In this document: positions 19,714 to 28,867 of the stretch, piece after piece | Layout: the number at the start of each line of letters is the position of its first letter | Position numbering within the stretch: position 1 is the stretch's first letter | NCBI RefSeq assembly: GCF_000284075.1 | Contig: NC_017042.1 | Coordinates: 496,001-560,000, forward strand | Source: Rickettsia rhipicephali str. 3-7-female6-CWPP | GTDB lineage: Bacteria > Pseudomonadota > Alphaproteobacteria > Rickettsiales > Rickettsiaceae | Direction: 5' to 3' | DNA length: 64,000 nucleotides | Position numbers and translations under genes: made by a program | The notes under the pieces: model-generated | The model's input: only the letters and a program-made list of their open reading frames with translations | What the model was told of the DNA's origin: nothing | Database searches by the model: none

Positions 19714-20906
19714 ATGATAATGCATATAGCAAGTCTAACGTTTAATGGAATTGATATTATCGATGTTGATGTGCAGGTACAAATATCACCGGGTATCCCT
19801 GCTTTTACTACAGTAGGGTTTGCCGATAAAAACTATCGGAAGTTGCTTGGTCGGGTAATGATAATATACTTGTTGCAGGTAATTTAATTGAACTAGTAAA
19901 TCCTTTTAAAGGTTCACAAGTTTTAACTCCTCCGGAAGCTAAGCTACAAGATGAGCCGATAAATTATCCCGATTTTAAAGATATAAAAGGTCAAAAAATT
20001 GCTAAACGAGCTTTAGAAGCAGCATCAGGTGGGCATAACCTTTTAATGTTCGGTCCTCCCGGAACCGGTAAATCAAGACTTGCTGCCTGTCTTCCCAGTA
20101 TACTACCTAAAATGTCTACAAAAGAAATTTTAGAATGTAGCATGATTACAAGTATTGCAGGAAAATTTTTAGACGGTAAACTTACCAAAGCAAGGCCGTG
20201 CAGAACTCCACATTATTCATGCTCACTGGCCGCTATGGTTGGTGGTGGTGTCGGAAAAAAAGTAAAGCCTGGGGAAATTACGCTAGCTCATAACGGAGTA
20301 TTATTTTTAGATGAACTACCTGAATTTCCACAGCATGTTATTGATGCATGAAGACAGCCTATTGAAAACGGTGAAATACTAATCTCACGATCAAATGCTC
20401 ATATAAAATATCCATCCGGCAAATTTCCAGTTAATAGCAGCTATGAATCCTTGTAAATGCGGTTATTGAAGCGATTCTTATAAAGAATGTATGAAAGCTC
20501 CAAAATGTGCTAGCGACTATCAAATGAAAGTATCGGGACCTATTATGGATAGATTTGATTTGCATATAGAAGTATCTAGTATTCATGTTTATAATTATGA
20601 CTTGATTGTAGATAACTCTGAGGAAAAATCTGAATATATAGCTGCAAGAGTCGAGAAAGTACGTGTAATTCAAGAAAAGAGATATGAGGGTATAATATTA
20701 AAACAAATAACAGATTAGATGGGTAGTTGTTAATAGATTACGCTATGCCTGCGGATGAAGGTAAAGATTTACTGAATGAAGCGGCAAATAAATTTCGTTT
20801 ATCAATGCGTGCTTATAACCGCATACTTAGAGTAGCGCGCACGATTGCCGATCTTGAGAATGTTGATAAGGTCTTGAAAGTGCATATTGCGGAAGCTTTG
20901 AGTTAA
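19714..20906 (+). pseudogene. comM: ComM/YifB Mg-chelatase-like ATPase, broken
   Basis: Remnant of the AAA+ helicase family ComM, which promotes branch migration during natural transformation in other bacteria. The start reads MHIASLTFNGIDIIDVDVQV and GIPAFTTVGFADK, after which part of the N-terminal domain is deleted. The core is still readable: Walker A FGPPGTGKS, Walker B LFLDELPEF, then an in-frame TGA at 20349. A shifted frame gives LIAAMNPCKCGY (zinc-site region) with another TGA, then SGPIMDRFDLHIEV. The C-terminal domain survives as RLSMRAYNRILRVARTIADL, ending at 20906. At least three lesions plus a deletion. Confidence 0.9.
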
Positions 20907-20961
20907 CGTATACTGTCTTCATTTTTTGCAATATATTTAAGATGATTTAAGGATAAAAGAT

Positions 20962-21924
20962 ATGAGTACTATAATAAGTTTTGATTACGCTATAAAATAA
21001 TTTAAATTTATTAAAAGATAAAGGGGATTATGAAATAGTCGAGGGATTTATTTCGGCTATTCTTAAAGATGCTGGTTATAAGTTCTGTTAAAATAAAAGC
21101 CCTACTAGAAAGTGGCAGTAATAAAGAAAATGATAGCTTAAAATCTAGCGTAGCAGATGTCATTGTGGAAGATGAAGAAGGGCATAAATATATAGTAGAA
21201 ATAGATAAATCCTATACAAATCTTTTTATGCATAAAGCTTGTTTTAATTCTAGTAGATTAATAGTTGATAGTCTTTCTAAGAGCGAGGATTATTTTACTA
21301 TAAAAAAATATTTCATATTAATTTATTGTATTTTCCTTTTGATAATATGAAAGCACCTTTACATCACGGTAAGACTATTTTTAGAGAAGTTGATAAAAAA
21401 CACCCTATGAAATTTTCTTTGGGAGATATATGAGAGGTAAAATATTTGATTTATATAATGTATTTCCAGAATATATTGTAATATCAGTACCATTATTTAA
21501 TGATGTTATAAGAGATGAATTGGATGAATGGCTATATGTAGTAAAACATTCTGAAGTTAAGAAAGATTTTAAATCACCATATATGAAGAAAGTAGAAAAA
21601 CGTCTTGATATACTTAAGATGACTCCTAAAGCGCAAATAATTTATCGTGCCTATATCTATATGAATAAAAGCTATAAAGAGCGTGATTATATAGTTTCTG
21701 CTGAAGAAAAAGGTAGAGAACAAGGTATGGCAAAAGGAATAGAAGAGGGGAGGAAAAAAGGTAAACAAGAAGGTATACAAGAAGGCGAAGTTACAAAAAG
21801 TATAAAAATAGCAAAAAAGATGTTAATGAAAAAAAACTCGATAGAAGAAATACATGAGATTACTGAAGTATCTATAAAAGAAATAGAGCGATTACAAACA
21901 GAAATTGAGAACCTTAAAAAATAA
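20962..21924 (+). pseudogene. Rpn-type PD-(D/E)XK nuclease/putative transposase, broken
   Basis: Begins MSTIISFDYAIK and then stops; the coding continues in shifted frames. The piece 21069-21350 has KALLESGSNKEN, DVIVEDEEGHKYIVEI (nuclease core with the ExK-like strand) and FMHKACFNSSRLIVDSL. The piece 21430-21924 carries RGKIFDLYNVFPEYIVI and ends in a charged repeat region with several GxxxG-like EGRKKGKQEG units, typical of this family. At least three interruptions. Members are related to the RpnA recombination-promoting nucleases and are multicopy in Rickettsia. Ends 9 bases before lpxB. Confidence 0.85.
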
Positions 21925-21933
21925 CTATCTTTA

Positions 21934-23274
21934 ATGACAAAAATTTACTTTATAGCTGGTGAGGTGTCAGGAGACTTTGTAGGTGGTCGTATAATTCAAC
22001 ATTTAAAAAACAATACAGAAGTACAACTAAATTCACCTGTATCAAGCTTTGTGAATGACGCTGTACAGTTTGTTGGTGTTGGCGACAAATATATGGAGGA
22101 AGCCGGTAGCTTTAAAAGCTTATTTCCTATTACTTCCATAAATTTAATGGGTTTTGTAGAAATTTTGCCTCATATTTTTAAGCTTAAAAAATTAATTGAT
22201 AAAACTGTGGAGGATATAATAAATAGTAAAGCTGATTTATTAATTACCATAGATTCACCAGGGTTTACTTATCGTGTGGCAAAGCGAGTAAGGAAACTTT
22301 TACCAAAGCTGAAAATGATTCATATCGTTGCACCGTCAGTTTGGGCATATAAAGAGGGTAGGGCAGTAAAATACGCTAAAATTTATGATTGTTTATTTGC
22401 TTTACTACCGTTTGAACCTCCATATTTTACTAAAGTCGGTCTTGATTGTAGATATATAGGTCATCCGATTATGGAGCAAGAGTTTTATAGTGATAAAATA
22501 GCTTTACGTGAAGAGTTTAAAATAGATGAGAATGAGAGAGTTTTGTGTGTTACTCTTGGTAGTAGAAAGGGTGAGATTCTAAGGCATTTATCGGTTTTTG
22601 TTTCTTCTATTGAAGAAATATTCAAGAGTTGTAATAATCTTAAAGTTATATTTACTCTTGCAAATCCTGCTCATGAGGCAATAATAAAACCGTTTCTAGA
22701 AGATGTTAAGTTTAATTATTTATTTTCAAGTGAGAGACTTAAAACTTATGCTGTTGCGGATGTAGCTTTAGCAAAATCCGGTACTAATACTTTAGAGATA
22801 GCAGCTTCCGGTACTCCTATGATTGTGGCTTATAAAGTTAATCTTATAAGCTTTTTTATTATCAGGCTATTGATAAAAATAAAATATGTTACGTTGATAA
22901 ATATTATAGCCGATAAAGAAATAATTCCGGAATTTATCCAATTTAATTGCCGAGCTAATCTTATTAGTAATAAGCTTCAAGAATTATTATTTAATTCTAA
23001 AAAAGCTTATGAGCAGGTAATAGAAAGCCAAAAAATTTTGCAGCAATTAGGATTTAAATCAAACCGATTACAGCTAAATTCAGAAAGTTTTAGACACGAT
23101 GAATTTAAAGGCAAGCTAGCTAGGCGTACAAAAGTACGTGAACACAGGCTTAGCTTGGAAAATTCGCTTGTATCAAGTAATCGAGATGACGCTGTACCTT
23201 CTTATATAGCTGCAGAAATTATTAAACAGGAGTTCTTAGAACCTAAAATAAAGTTGTTAAAAGAGAAAGATTAG
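21934..23274 (+). CDS. lpxB: Lipid-A-disaccharide synthase with two inserted palindromic elements
   Basis: GT19 enzyme that joins UDP-diacylglucosamine and lipid X in lipid A synthesis at the inner membrane. Conserved blocks are IYFIAGEVSGDFVGG, FVEILPH, DSPGFTYRVAKRVR, HIVAPSVWAYKEGRA, FIGHP-like YIGHPIMEQ and SGTNTLEIAASGTPM. The protein is 446 residues, about 60 longer than expected. The surplus sits in two places: a short insert near residues 30-44 before QFVGVG, and a long one near residues 379-422 before PSYIAAEI. Both are in frame, related to each other, and leave the catalytic blocks untouched, so the enzyme is probably active. Confidence 0.92.
   Translation: MTKIYFIAGEVSGDFVGGRIIQHLKNNTEVQLNSPVSSFVNDAVQFVGVGDKYMEEAGSFKSLFPITSINLMGFVEILPHIFKLKKLIDKTVEDIINSKADLLITIDSPGFTYRVAKRVRKLLPKLKMIHIVAPSVWAYKEGRAVKYAKIYDCLFALLPFEPPYFTKVGLDCRYIGHPIMEQEFYSDKIALREEFKIDENERVLCVTLGSRKGEILRHLSVFVSSIEEIFKSCNNLKVIFTLANPAHEAIIKPFLEDVKFNYLFSSERLKTYAVADVALAKSGTNTLEIAASGTPMIVAYKVNLISFFIIRLLIKIKYVTLINIIADKEIIPEFIQFNCRANLISNKLQELLFNSKKAYEQVIESQKILQQLGFKSNRLQLNSESFRHDEFKGKLARRTKVREHRLSLENSLVSSNRDDAVPSYIAAEIIKQEFLEPKIKLLKEKD
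22020..22066. repeat. Short, internally deleted palindromic element in lpxB
   Basis: In-frame insert of about 45 bases reading GTACAACTAAATTCA at the left and TATCAAGCTTTGTGAATGAC then GCTGTAC at the right. The ends GTACA and TGTAC and the inner ATTCAC and GTGAAT are inverted, so it folds as a hairpin. Both ends match the ends of the larger element at 23066-23198, read in the same frame. Confidence 0.8.
23066..23198. repeat. Full-length Rickettsia palindromic element in lpxB
   Basis: In-frame insert of about 130 bases, left end TTACAGCTAAATTCA, right end TATCAAGTAATCGAGATGAC then GCTGTAC, with a central palindrome around GCGTACAAAAGTACGT. It encodes a basic segment containing DEFKGKLARRTKVREHR. 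Translated palindromic elements (RPEs) inside genes are an established feature of Rickettsia; the subfamily is not assigned here. Confidence 0.85.
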
Positions 23275-23543
23275 TACTTGAAATCAGTGGTCCACAACAT
23301 TTTCTGAATTATAATAAACATTAATATTACTATAATAAAAAAATATGTTTCCATATTTTTTCTTATAGTATTAATTTGTTTCATTAAAATTTTTAAATCA
23401 TTGGAAATTTTTTTGTATTCCTCATTGTTATCAGAACGCATTGTTGTCAAGAAACCGGATAAGTTTCCTAACTTATTTTGTAAAGCTTTTAACCTTTCAG
23501 TATGTTCTTCGTATTTTAGATCGGTATTGTGATCTTGTATCAT
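23271..23543 (-). CDS. Small coiled-coil, membrane-anchored hypothetical protein
   Basis: 90-residue reading frame with a predicted coiled coil over about residues 10-65 (heptad-like Leu/Ile in ERLKALQNKLGNLSG and LKILMKQINTIRKNME) and a C-terminal membrane helix (FFIIVILMFIIIQ), so a C-tail anchored topology is likely. Family not recognised. It overlaps the 3' end of lpxB by four bases on the opposite strand. No strong ribosome-binding site; coding status is moderately supported by the coherent protein architecture. Confidence 0.5.
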   Translation of the reverse strand: MIQDHNTDLKYEEHTERLKALQNKLGNLSGFLTTMRSDNNEEYKKISNDLKILMKQINTIRKNMETYFFIIVILMFIIIQKMLWTTDFKY

Positions 23544-23905
23544 AATATATAATGCCCATTATAAGATCAGTATTAACGCCGGTATAGTAGTAATATGAAC
23601 TTATGAATAAAAAGATTTATATTTTTTGTTTGTAATAAAAATTCTAACTTTTCATTTTACAGGAGTATACTATTGTTATAGTAAATTGGTTTGCGTTATT
23701 AATTTGTTGCTCATTAGTCATTTAGTTTTAATATTTTAATTACCAAATATTAAAACTATTGATTGATTTAGCAAAAACTATTTAAATTTAAATTTAACAA
23801 AAAATTAATTTTACTATATGTTATTTCAAATGTCAAGAAAAAAACCATATTTCGTGGTAATTTTTTTTATCAATATTTTTAAGCCTTATAAAAATAATAG
23901 TTATT
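23544..23905. other. Intergenic, AT-rich
   Basis: About 360 bases before mltG. No gene remnant, repeat arm or RNA fold was recognised; low-complexity A and T runs dominate. Confidence 0.4.
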
Positions 23906-24925
23906 ATGTTAAACAACCTATTAAAAACTAAACTTTTTTTAGTTACAGTATTTCTAACTATATTTATTACTTTGCTAAATTTTAGTATATTTTATATTTT
24001 TGTGCCGGGTAATCTTACTCAAAATAAAACGATAATTATTGAATCTAAATTATCCGTAAATCAAATAGTTACAAAACTTTATTCTAATGAAGTAATCAAA
24101 TATCCAAGAATTTTTAAGGTAATTGCTAAAATTTATTCTATAAAAAGACCTCTTAAAAGCGGTGAATATGTGTTTACTCGTAATATATCGCCTCTGCAAA
24201 CTTTAAGAATATTAGCAAGCGGTAAATCTATAATACACAAGATAATTGTCCCGGAAGGTACGGTAGTTAGTGAGGTTATAAAGAAAATTAATGAAGAAAG
24301 TCGATTACTTGGAGAAATAAAAGGGATAATACCTGAAGGTTTTTTAATGCCTTCCACGTATTTTTTTTCTTACGGTGATCAAAAAGAGCAGATAATTGAT
24401 CACATGAGAAATTTAATGTCTGCTAATTTAGATAAAGTAATGCAAAATCTTGCACCGGATTCTCCATTAAAAACTAGACTTGAGGTATTAACGCTAGCTT
24501 CAATAATTGAAAAAGAAGCCGGCTCAAATGCAGAAAAGCCTATTATAGCAGCAGTATTCATTAATCGTTTAAAGAAAAATATGAAGCTACAAGCCGATTC
24601 GACTACTATATATGCTTTGACTGAAGGAAAATTTAAATTAGCAAGAGCTTTAACAAAAAAAGATTTATTGCAAGAACTACCCTATAATACTTATTATATA
24701 AAAGGTTTACCACCCGGTCCGATTTCTTGTCCGTCGTTAAAATCTTTAGAAGCAGTGGTAAAATCTGCTAAAACGGATGCATTATTTTTTGTAGTTGACG
24801 GTAAAGGCGGGCATAATTTTTCTAACAATCTTAATGATCATAATAAATTTGTTGAAACTTATCGAAAAAGTTTGATTAAAGTACCTGAGCCGGCAATTGA
24901 TCCTGAAAAACCATCTACTCGATGA
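23906..24925 (+). CDS. mltG: Endolytic murein transglycosylase MltG (YceG-like)
   Basis: 339-residue protein with one N-terminal membrane helix (about residues 8-33) and a periplasmic YceG domain. The catalytic region reads LASIIEKEAGSNAEKP with the conserved Glu, followed by AAVFINRLKKNMKLQADSTT and LPPGPISCPS, all diagnostic. It cleaves nascent glycan strands and so sets their length. The last residues (after VPEPAIDPEKP) are STR and the stop, which coincide with the left edge of a family B repeat. Confidence 0.93.
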   Translation: MLNNLLKTKLFLVTVFLTIFITLLNFSIFYIFVPGNLTQNKTIIIESKLSVNQIVTKLYSNEVIKYPRIFKVIAKIYSIKRPLKSGEYVFTRNISPLQTLRILASGKSIIHKIIVPEGTVVSEVIKKINEESRLLGEIKGIIPEGFLMPSTYFFSYGDQKEQIIDHMRNLMSANLDKVMQNLAPDSPLKTRLEVLTLASIIEKEAGSNAEKPIIAAVFINRLKKNMKLQADSTTIYALTEGKFKLARALTKKDLLQELPYNTYYIKGLPPGPISCPSLKSLEAVVKSAKTDALFFVVDGKGGHNFSNNLNDHNKFVETYRKSLIKVPEPAIDPEKPSTR

Positions 24926-25048
24926 ACTTCAAAAATTGGCTACGTCGTCTTATATGGTGCTCACGTATTTAAGTATACGCTCCGCTCCTTGTCTTATAGA
25001 TTCCTTGCTCTTTTTGAAGTTGATTTGCGTATATTTTTATCTACTTAA
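24914..25048. repeat. Family B dispersed repeat, copy 2
   Basis: Shares CTACTCG, AAAAATTGGCTACG, GTGCTCACGTATTTAAGTATACGC and TCCGCTCC with copy 1, and ends at TCTACTTAA. It fills the whole mltG-cyaY gap: the left edge overlaps the mltG stop and the right edge lies about 10 bases before the cyaY start. Confidence 0.85.
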
Positions 25049-25059
25049 GGGATGTTATC

Positions 25060-25371
25060 ATGAATAATAGTGAATTTAGTAAAATAGCCGAGACAACAAT
25101 TGCATATATAGCAGAAAAGATAGAAGAGCAGGATAAAGAAGCAAGTATAGATGTAGATTTACAAGGCGATATATTAAACCTTGATACTGATAAAGGGGTA
25201 TATGTAATAAATAAACAAAGTGTCGCCAAAGAAATTTGGTTGTCGTCGCCGGTTAGCGGTCCTTATCATTTTTTTTATGCACAAGGCGAATGGACAAATA
25301 GAGCAGGGCTTGAATTAATGGCTATTTTAACTGAAGAACTTAATATTAAATTTGATACTCGCCCCACTTGA
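25060..25371 (+). CDS. cyaY: Frataxin-like iron-sulfur assembly protein CyaY
   Basis: 103-residue frataxin homolog. The acidic first helix ([20 protein letters not shown]) and the strands [25 protein letters not shown] and QIWL-like [15 protein letters not shown] with W at the start of the second helix region match the family. It binds iron and modulates cysteine desulfurase during iron-sulfur cluster assembly. An AGGGA ribosome-binding site lies 11 bases before the ATG. The final residues TRPT and stop lie in the left edge of the next family B repeat. Confidence 0.92.
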   Translation: MNNSEFSKIAETTIAYIAEKIEEQDKEASIDVDLQGDILNLDTDKGVYVINKQSVAKEIWLSSPVSGPYHFFYAQGEWTNRAGLELMAILTEELNIKFDTRPT

Positions 25372-25490
25372 AAAATTAGCAACAATGTCTTTGTAAGACC
25401 TCGGATGCTGAACGTTTAATATACGCTCCGCTCCTCGGCTTACAGACCGATTACTCTTTTCCAAGTTAAACTTCGTATCACTACTCTTCA
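25356..25490. repeat. Family B dispersed repeat, copy 3
   Basis: Shares ATACTCG, GAAAAATTAGC, CCTCGGATGCTGAACG, TTAATATACGCTCCGCTCCT and CGGCTTACAGACCG with copy 1. It begins inside the last codons of cyaY and ends about 20 bases before the broken DUF2608 gene. Confidence 0.85.
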
Positions 25491-25508
25491 TTTTACTTCG
25501 GAGTATAT

Positions 25509-26254
25509 ATGAAAGATTTTGAAACTGCCGATAGTGCCGAAAAAGTTTATGATTTAATAATAAAAAATGCTCCTACTCGTGCATCTATATTCATTGATGT
25601 TGATGATACGCTTATAACTCTCCTAAATCAAAAACTTTTAAGAAGTCGCCTTATAATCAAATAATTGATAGAATTAAGGAAAATAAAAGTAGTTATGACC
25701 ATTATGAGGAAATTATCAGTAATTGGCGTTTGCAGCGAAAAGTAATATTAATTGATGAAGAGTGGGTAGAAGTTATAAACAAGCTCAAGGAAAAGTTTCC
25801 GGTTTATGGTCTTACACAAATGAATACGGGAGCATTCGGCAATATTCCTTCTATGCAAGATTGGCGATATAAAGAACTAAAAGAGCTGGGTATCGAATTT
25901 TCAGATAATGAAAAATTAGTAATTTATAATTCAGGACAAAAGGATGATGCTATTTTTTATAAAGGTATATTTATAACCGGTAATCACTCAAAAAGTGGTA
26001 CTTTATCAAAATTTTCTGAAGAGCTAAATGCTAGTTTTATTGTATTTGTTGATGATCGTGCGAAGCATATTGAAGATGTAGGAGATTATTGTAAAAAGAA
26101 TAAAATAGGTTTTTTATACATTTTATTTGACGGGCTTAAAAATTTAACAGGCGAACCTGATCCTACACTTGCCGAATTTTAAGAATCATATTTAATAGAA
26201 AACGCTAAATGGCTTGAAGACATAGAAGCTTATGGGCTAATGGTCAGGAAGTAA
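25509..26254 (+). pseudogene. DUF2608 HAD-like protein, broken paralogue
   Basis: Starts MKDFETADSAEKVYDL and reaches FIDVDDTLI, the HAD-type DxD nucleophile motif, then hits a frameshift near 25620. Coding resumes as KSPYNQIIDRIKENKSSYD and runs through PVYGLTQMNTG and FIVFVDDRAKHIEDVG (third HAD motif). An in-frame TAA at 26180 interrupts it; the frame continues with ESYLIENAKWLEDIEAYGL to 26254. It is a paralogue of the intact DUF2608 gene at 46935-47729. Function of the family is unknown; a phosphatase-like fold is inferred. Confidence 0.85.
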
Positions 26255-26287
26255 TAATTAAATAGAAATACATGCCTACATAGATAT

Positions 26288-26402
26288 CGTCATTGTGAGC
26301 AGCCATATAGGCGGTGTGGCAATCCATAAAAAATAATAAAAATTCTGTAAATCAGAATTTTTAACTAGATTCAATTACTGCGTAATTTTCCTTGCAATGA
26401 CG
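26288..26402. repeat. Family A palindromic repeat, degenerate long-centre form
   Basis: Arms CGTCATTGTGAGCAG and CCTTGCAATGACG with an ATTCTG/CAGAAT centre. Followed by ATCCACGCAACAATGCC, the recurring outer flank, and by CAGGAATGGTATCG. Confidence 0.75.
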
Positions 26403-26492
26403 ACTCAGTATCCACGCAACAATGCCACGCAGGAATGGTATCGAGAGTCGCACAACACTCTAAATAATCCCTAAAATCCATGAGTGTTAAAA

Positions 26493-28146
26493 ATGTACTT
26501 TCTAAAAAATTTTTTGATAATATTCATAATTCTAATTTCAAATCTAGTATCCGCAAATACTTATAGGCAGATAAATTACAAAATAACACCTTTGTCTAAT
26601 ACGTCTGTTTCAGTTATCAAAGTTGAGACGGAAATAATCGGCAATATTAGTAGTGAGGTTGTTTTAGATTTACCCTATGCATGGGCAAATGCTACATATT
26701 ACAAGCAAATCAAAAATTAGAATATCCTATTGGAAAATTACAGTTGAGAAATCAAGACTCGAATGAAGCTATTTTAAATACGGGAAAAATCAATATTATT
26801 CGTTTAAGCTACGAAATATATCAAAAAACCGGTGTAATCCTTGTGATATCCACGAAGCAATAATTAGACAAAATTTAATTCATTCACCGGGTTATGGGCT
26901 TTTTGCTACTCCCGGTGATCTAAATGGAAATGATATAGTAGCGTTTAACATTGAATGGAATAATATTCCTGATAGCTGGAAAACAATATCAGATTATGGT
27001 CTTGGTAAAAGCGTGAAATTTAAAGCTATGCCGATTGAATTATATAGTGCAGTTTATGTAGCGGGTGATTTACGTGTTTACAAAATTGTCGATCAAAAAA
27101 ATCCTGTATATCTTTCGTTACATGGTCAATTTGATCTTAAAGATGAAGAAATAGTTTCTTATATAAATAAAATTATCAAGGAACAAAGAACATTTTTCCA
27201 TGATAATGATTTTCCTTATTATCTAATAAGTTTAATCGAGGGGAATCAACCTAGACATATGGGCAGAACGGGCTTAACTCATAGTTTTACTGCATTTATT
27301 CCTCAAGGTTTGGACAAACAGGATTATATAACGTTACTTGCTCATGAACATCTACATAATTGGACAGGGAAGAAAATACGTAATAACTTAGAACGATTAA
27401 ATTATTGGTGGAGTGAGGGATTTACCGATTATTATAGCAGGGTTTTAGCCTTACGTTCCAGTGTTATAACGCTTGAGGAATTTGTAGAAGAATTTAATAA
27501 ATTCTTTGAGAATTATTATTTATCACCTGTTATAAATGAACCTAATAATTTAATCGAAACAGATTATTGGCAAGATTATGCAGTACAAAGATTGCCATAT
27601 TATCGTGGATTTGTTTTGGCACTTTATTTGGACAATTTCATTAAAGAGAATAATAAGAGTAAATCGCTGGATAATGTTATGCTTGATTTATTTAAAACCT
27701 CAAAAGAACAAGAATTTTCAAGTGATTATTTTAAAAAAATAGTTAAAAATTATGTTCCAAAGGGTATAGATAAAGAGATAAACGAATATATAGAACAAGG
27801 TAAAACTATAGATTTAGCTAATGTTGCTAAAGTGCTGCCGATCGAGAAAATAACAATGGGGGCATATGATCGTGGTTTTGATAGAGATGCTTTAATAAAT
27901 AATTATACAATAAAAAATATTGACGAAAATAGTAACGCTTATAAATCTGGACTTAGAAACGGGGACATAGTTATAAAATATGATTTTCCTAAATGTGGTT
28001 CTCCTGATCAGATAGTTACAATCAACACAATTAAAGGCGAGTTTCAATTTCAACCTGAAAGTGCTAATAAAAAAGATATATACAGGTTCAAGCCTACTTT
28101 GTCTAAAGAAGATACGCTAAAAATCAAAAAGTTTTTTAACAGCTAA
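26493..28146 (+). pseudogene. M61-family aminopeptidase with PDZ domain, 5' part frameshifted
   Basis: The start MYFLKNFLIIFIILISNLVSA is a signal peptide, so the ancestor was exported. Coding then crosses frames near 26695 and 26835 (GKLQLRNQDSNEAI, then DIHEAIIRQNLIHSPGYGL) and is open from there to 28146. The long 3' part holds the zinc site HEHLHNW with ARRLN-like downstream residues and WWSEGFTDYYSR, as in glycyl aminopeptidases, and a C-terminal PDZ-like segment (IDENSNAYKSGLRNGDIVI). The 377-residue 3' frame could be translated from the GTG at 27013, but it would lack the signal peptide and N-terminal domain. Confidence 0.85.
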
Positions 28147-28203
28147 ACCTTCTTTTTATCTTAAAGTATTATTAATTTTTTAATTATTTATTAATAATAT
28201 CCA

Positions 28204-28232
28204 TTGACACAACCCAACATTTAAGTTATAAT
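28204..28232 (+). promoter_or_regulatory. Perfect consensus sigma-70 promoter
   Basis: TTGACA at 28204-28209 and TATAAT at 28227-28232 with a 17-base spacer, the exact consensus for a housekeeping promoter. An AAGGAG ribosome-binding site at 28252-28257 and an ATG at 28265 follow at ideal spacing. No other site in the window was noticed that matches both boxes perfectly. Confidence 0.8.
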
Positions 28233-28264
28233 TGCGTCACGATTTAATTTTAAGGAGAAAAATC

Positions 28265-28757
28265 ATGAAAAAAACTATACGGGGCCACAAACTGCAAAAA
28301 AAACATCTAGTTACTTTGACAGTGCTACAATTCATTTTCAAAATGCTATCAAAGCTGCGACAGATTTCACAATGTATCTACCTTAGCAACGGAACATGCT
28401 ATTAATGTGATAGAAAATGGTGCAAAAACTGTATGTTCCGTTCAAGGTTTTGTTTCTGATGTGAACAACTCTAATTATTCTGTTGTATCTACATTTGCTC
28501 AAGCACCTGTAGTAAGCCTTGGAACTTTTGCTTATTATAATCCTCCGGCTCTTATCGGTGCTTTTACCTTAGGAGCAATTTTAATTTCGCCGTCCGATTC
28601 TATCGAATGTGTAAAAAATACAGTAAAAGCAGGACTAACTGCAGGATATGTAGCTTATGAAACTGTGGAAGGTTTAGTAGCAGGAACAGCAGGTATAGTT
28701 TCTCTTATTGCCGATAATATTTACGGTGATACCGCAGAGCTTGCCGGCTGCTATTAA
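28265..28757 (+). pseudogene. Unknown protein, possibly phasin-like, frameshifted twice
   Basis: Ancestral reading frame of about 164 codons. After MKK the frame slips in an A run; the shifted frame reads NYTGPQTAKKTSSYFD and SATIHFQNAIKAATDF. A second slip near 28372 leads to NVSTLATEHAINVIENGAKT and the remaining open part to 28757. The N-terminal helix pattern (NAIKAATDF, TLATEHAINVIENGA) resembles phasins, and the C-terminal part is small and hydrophobic (ALIGAFTLGAILI, AGLTAGYVAYETVEG). Function unknown. The strong promoter and ribosome-binding site upstream are intact, so transcript may still be made. Confidence 0.7.
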
Positions 28758-28801
28758 TACTAACATGATAGAGTATTATAGTTAAAATATTGTCATACTC
28801 A

Positions 28802-28862
28802 ATCGTCATTGCGAGGAGTTGCATGGCTTCTATGTCATTCCCGCGAAAGCGGGAATGACATA
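28802..28862. repeat. Family A fragment joined to a family C hairpin
   Basis: ATCGTCATTGCGAGGAG is a left arm of family A with no right partner; it is followed directly by TGTCATTCCCGCGAAAGCGGGAATGACA, a perfect short hairpin (family C). The hairpin sits just after the gltX stop on the minus strand and may help terminate transcription. Confidence 0.8.
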
Positions 28863-28867
28863 GAGAG

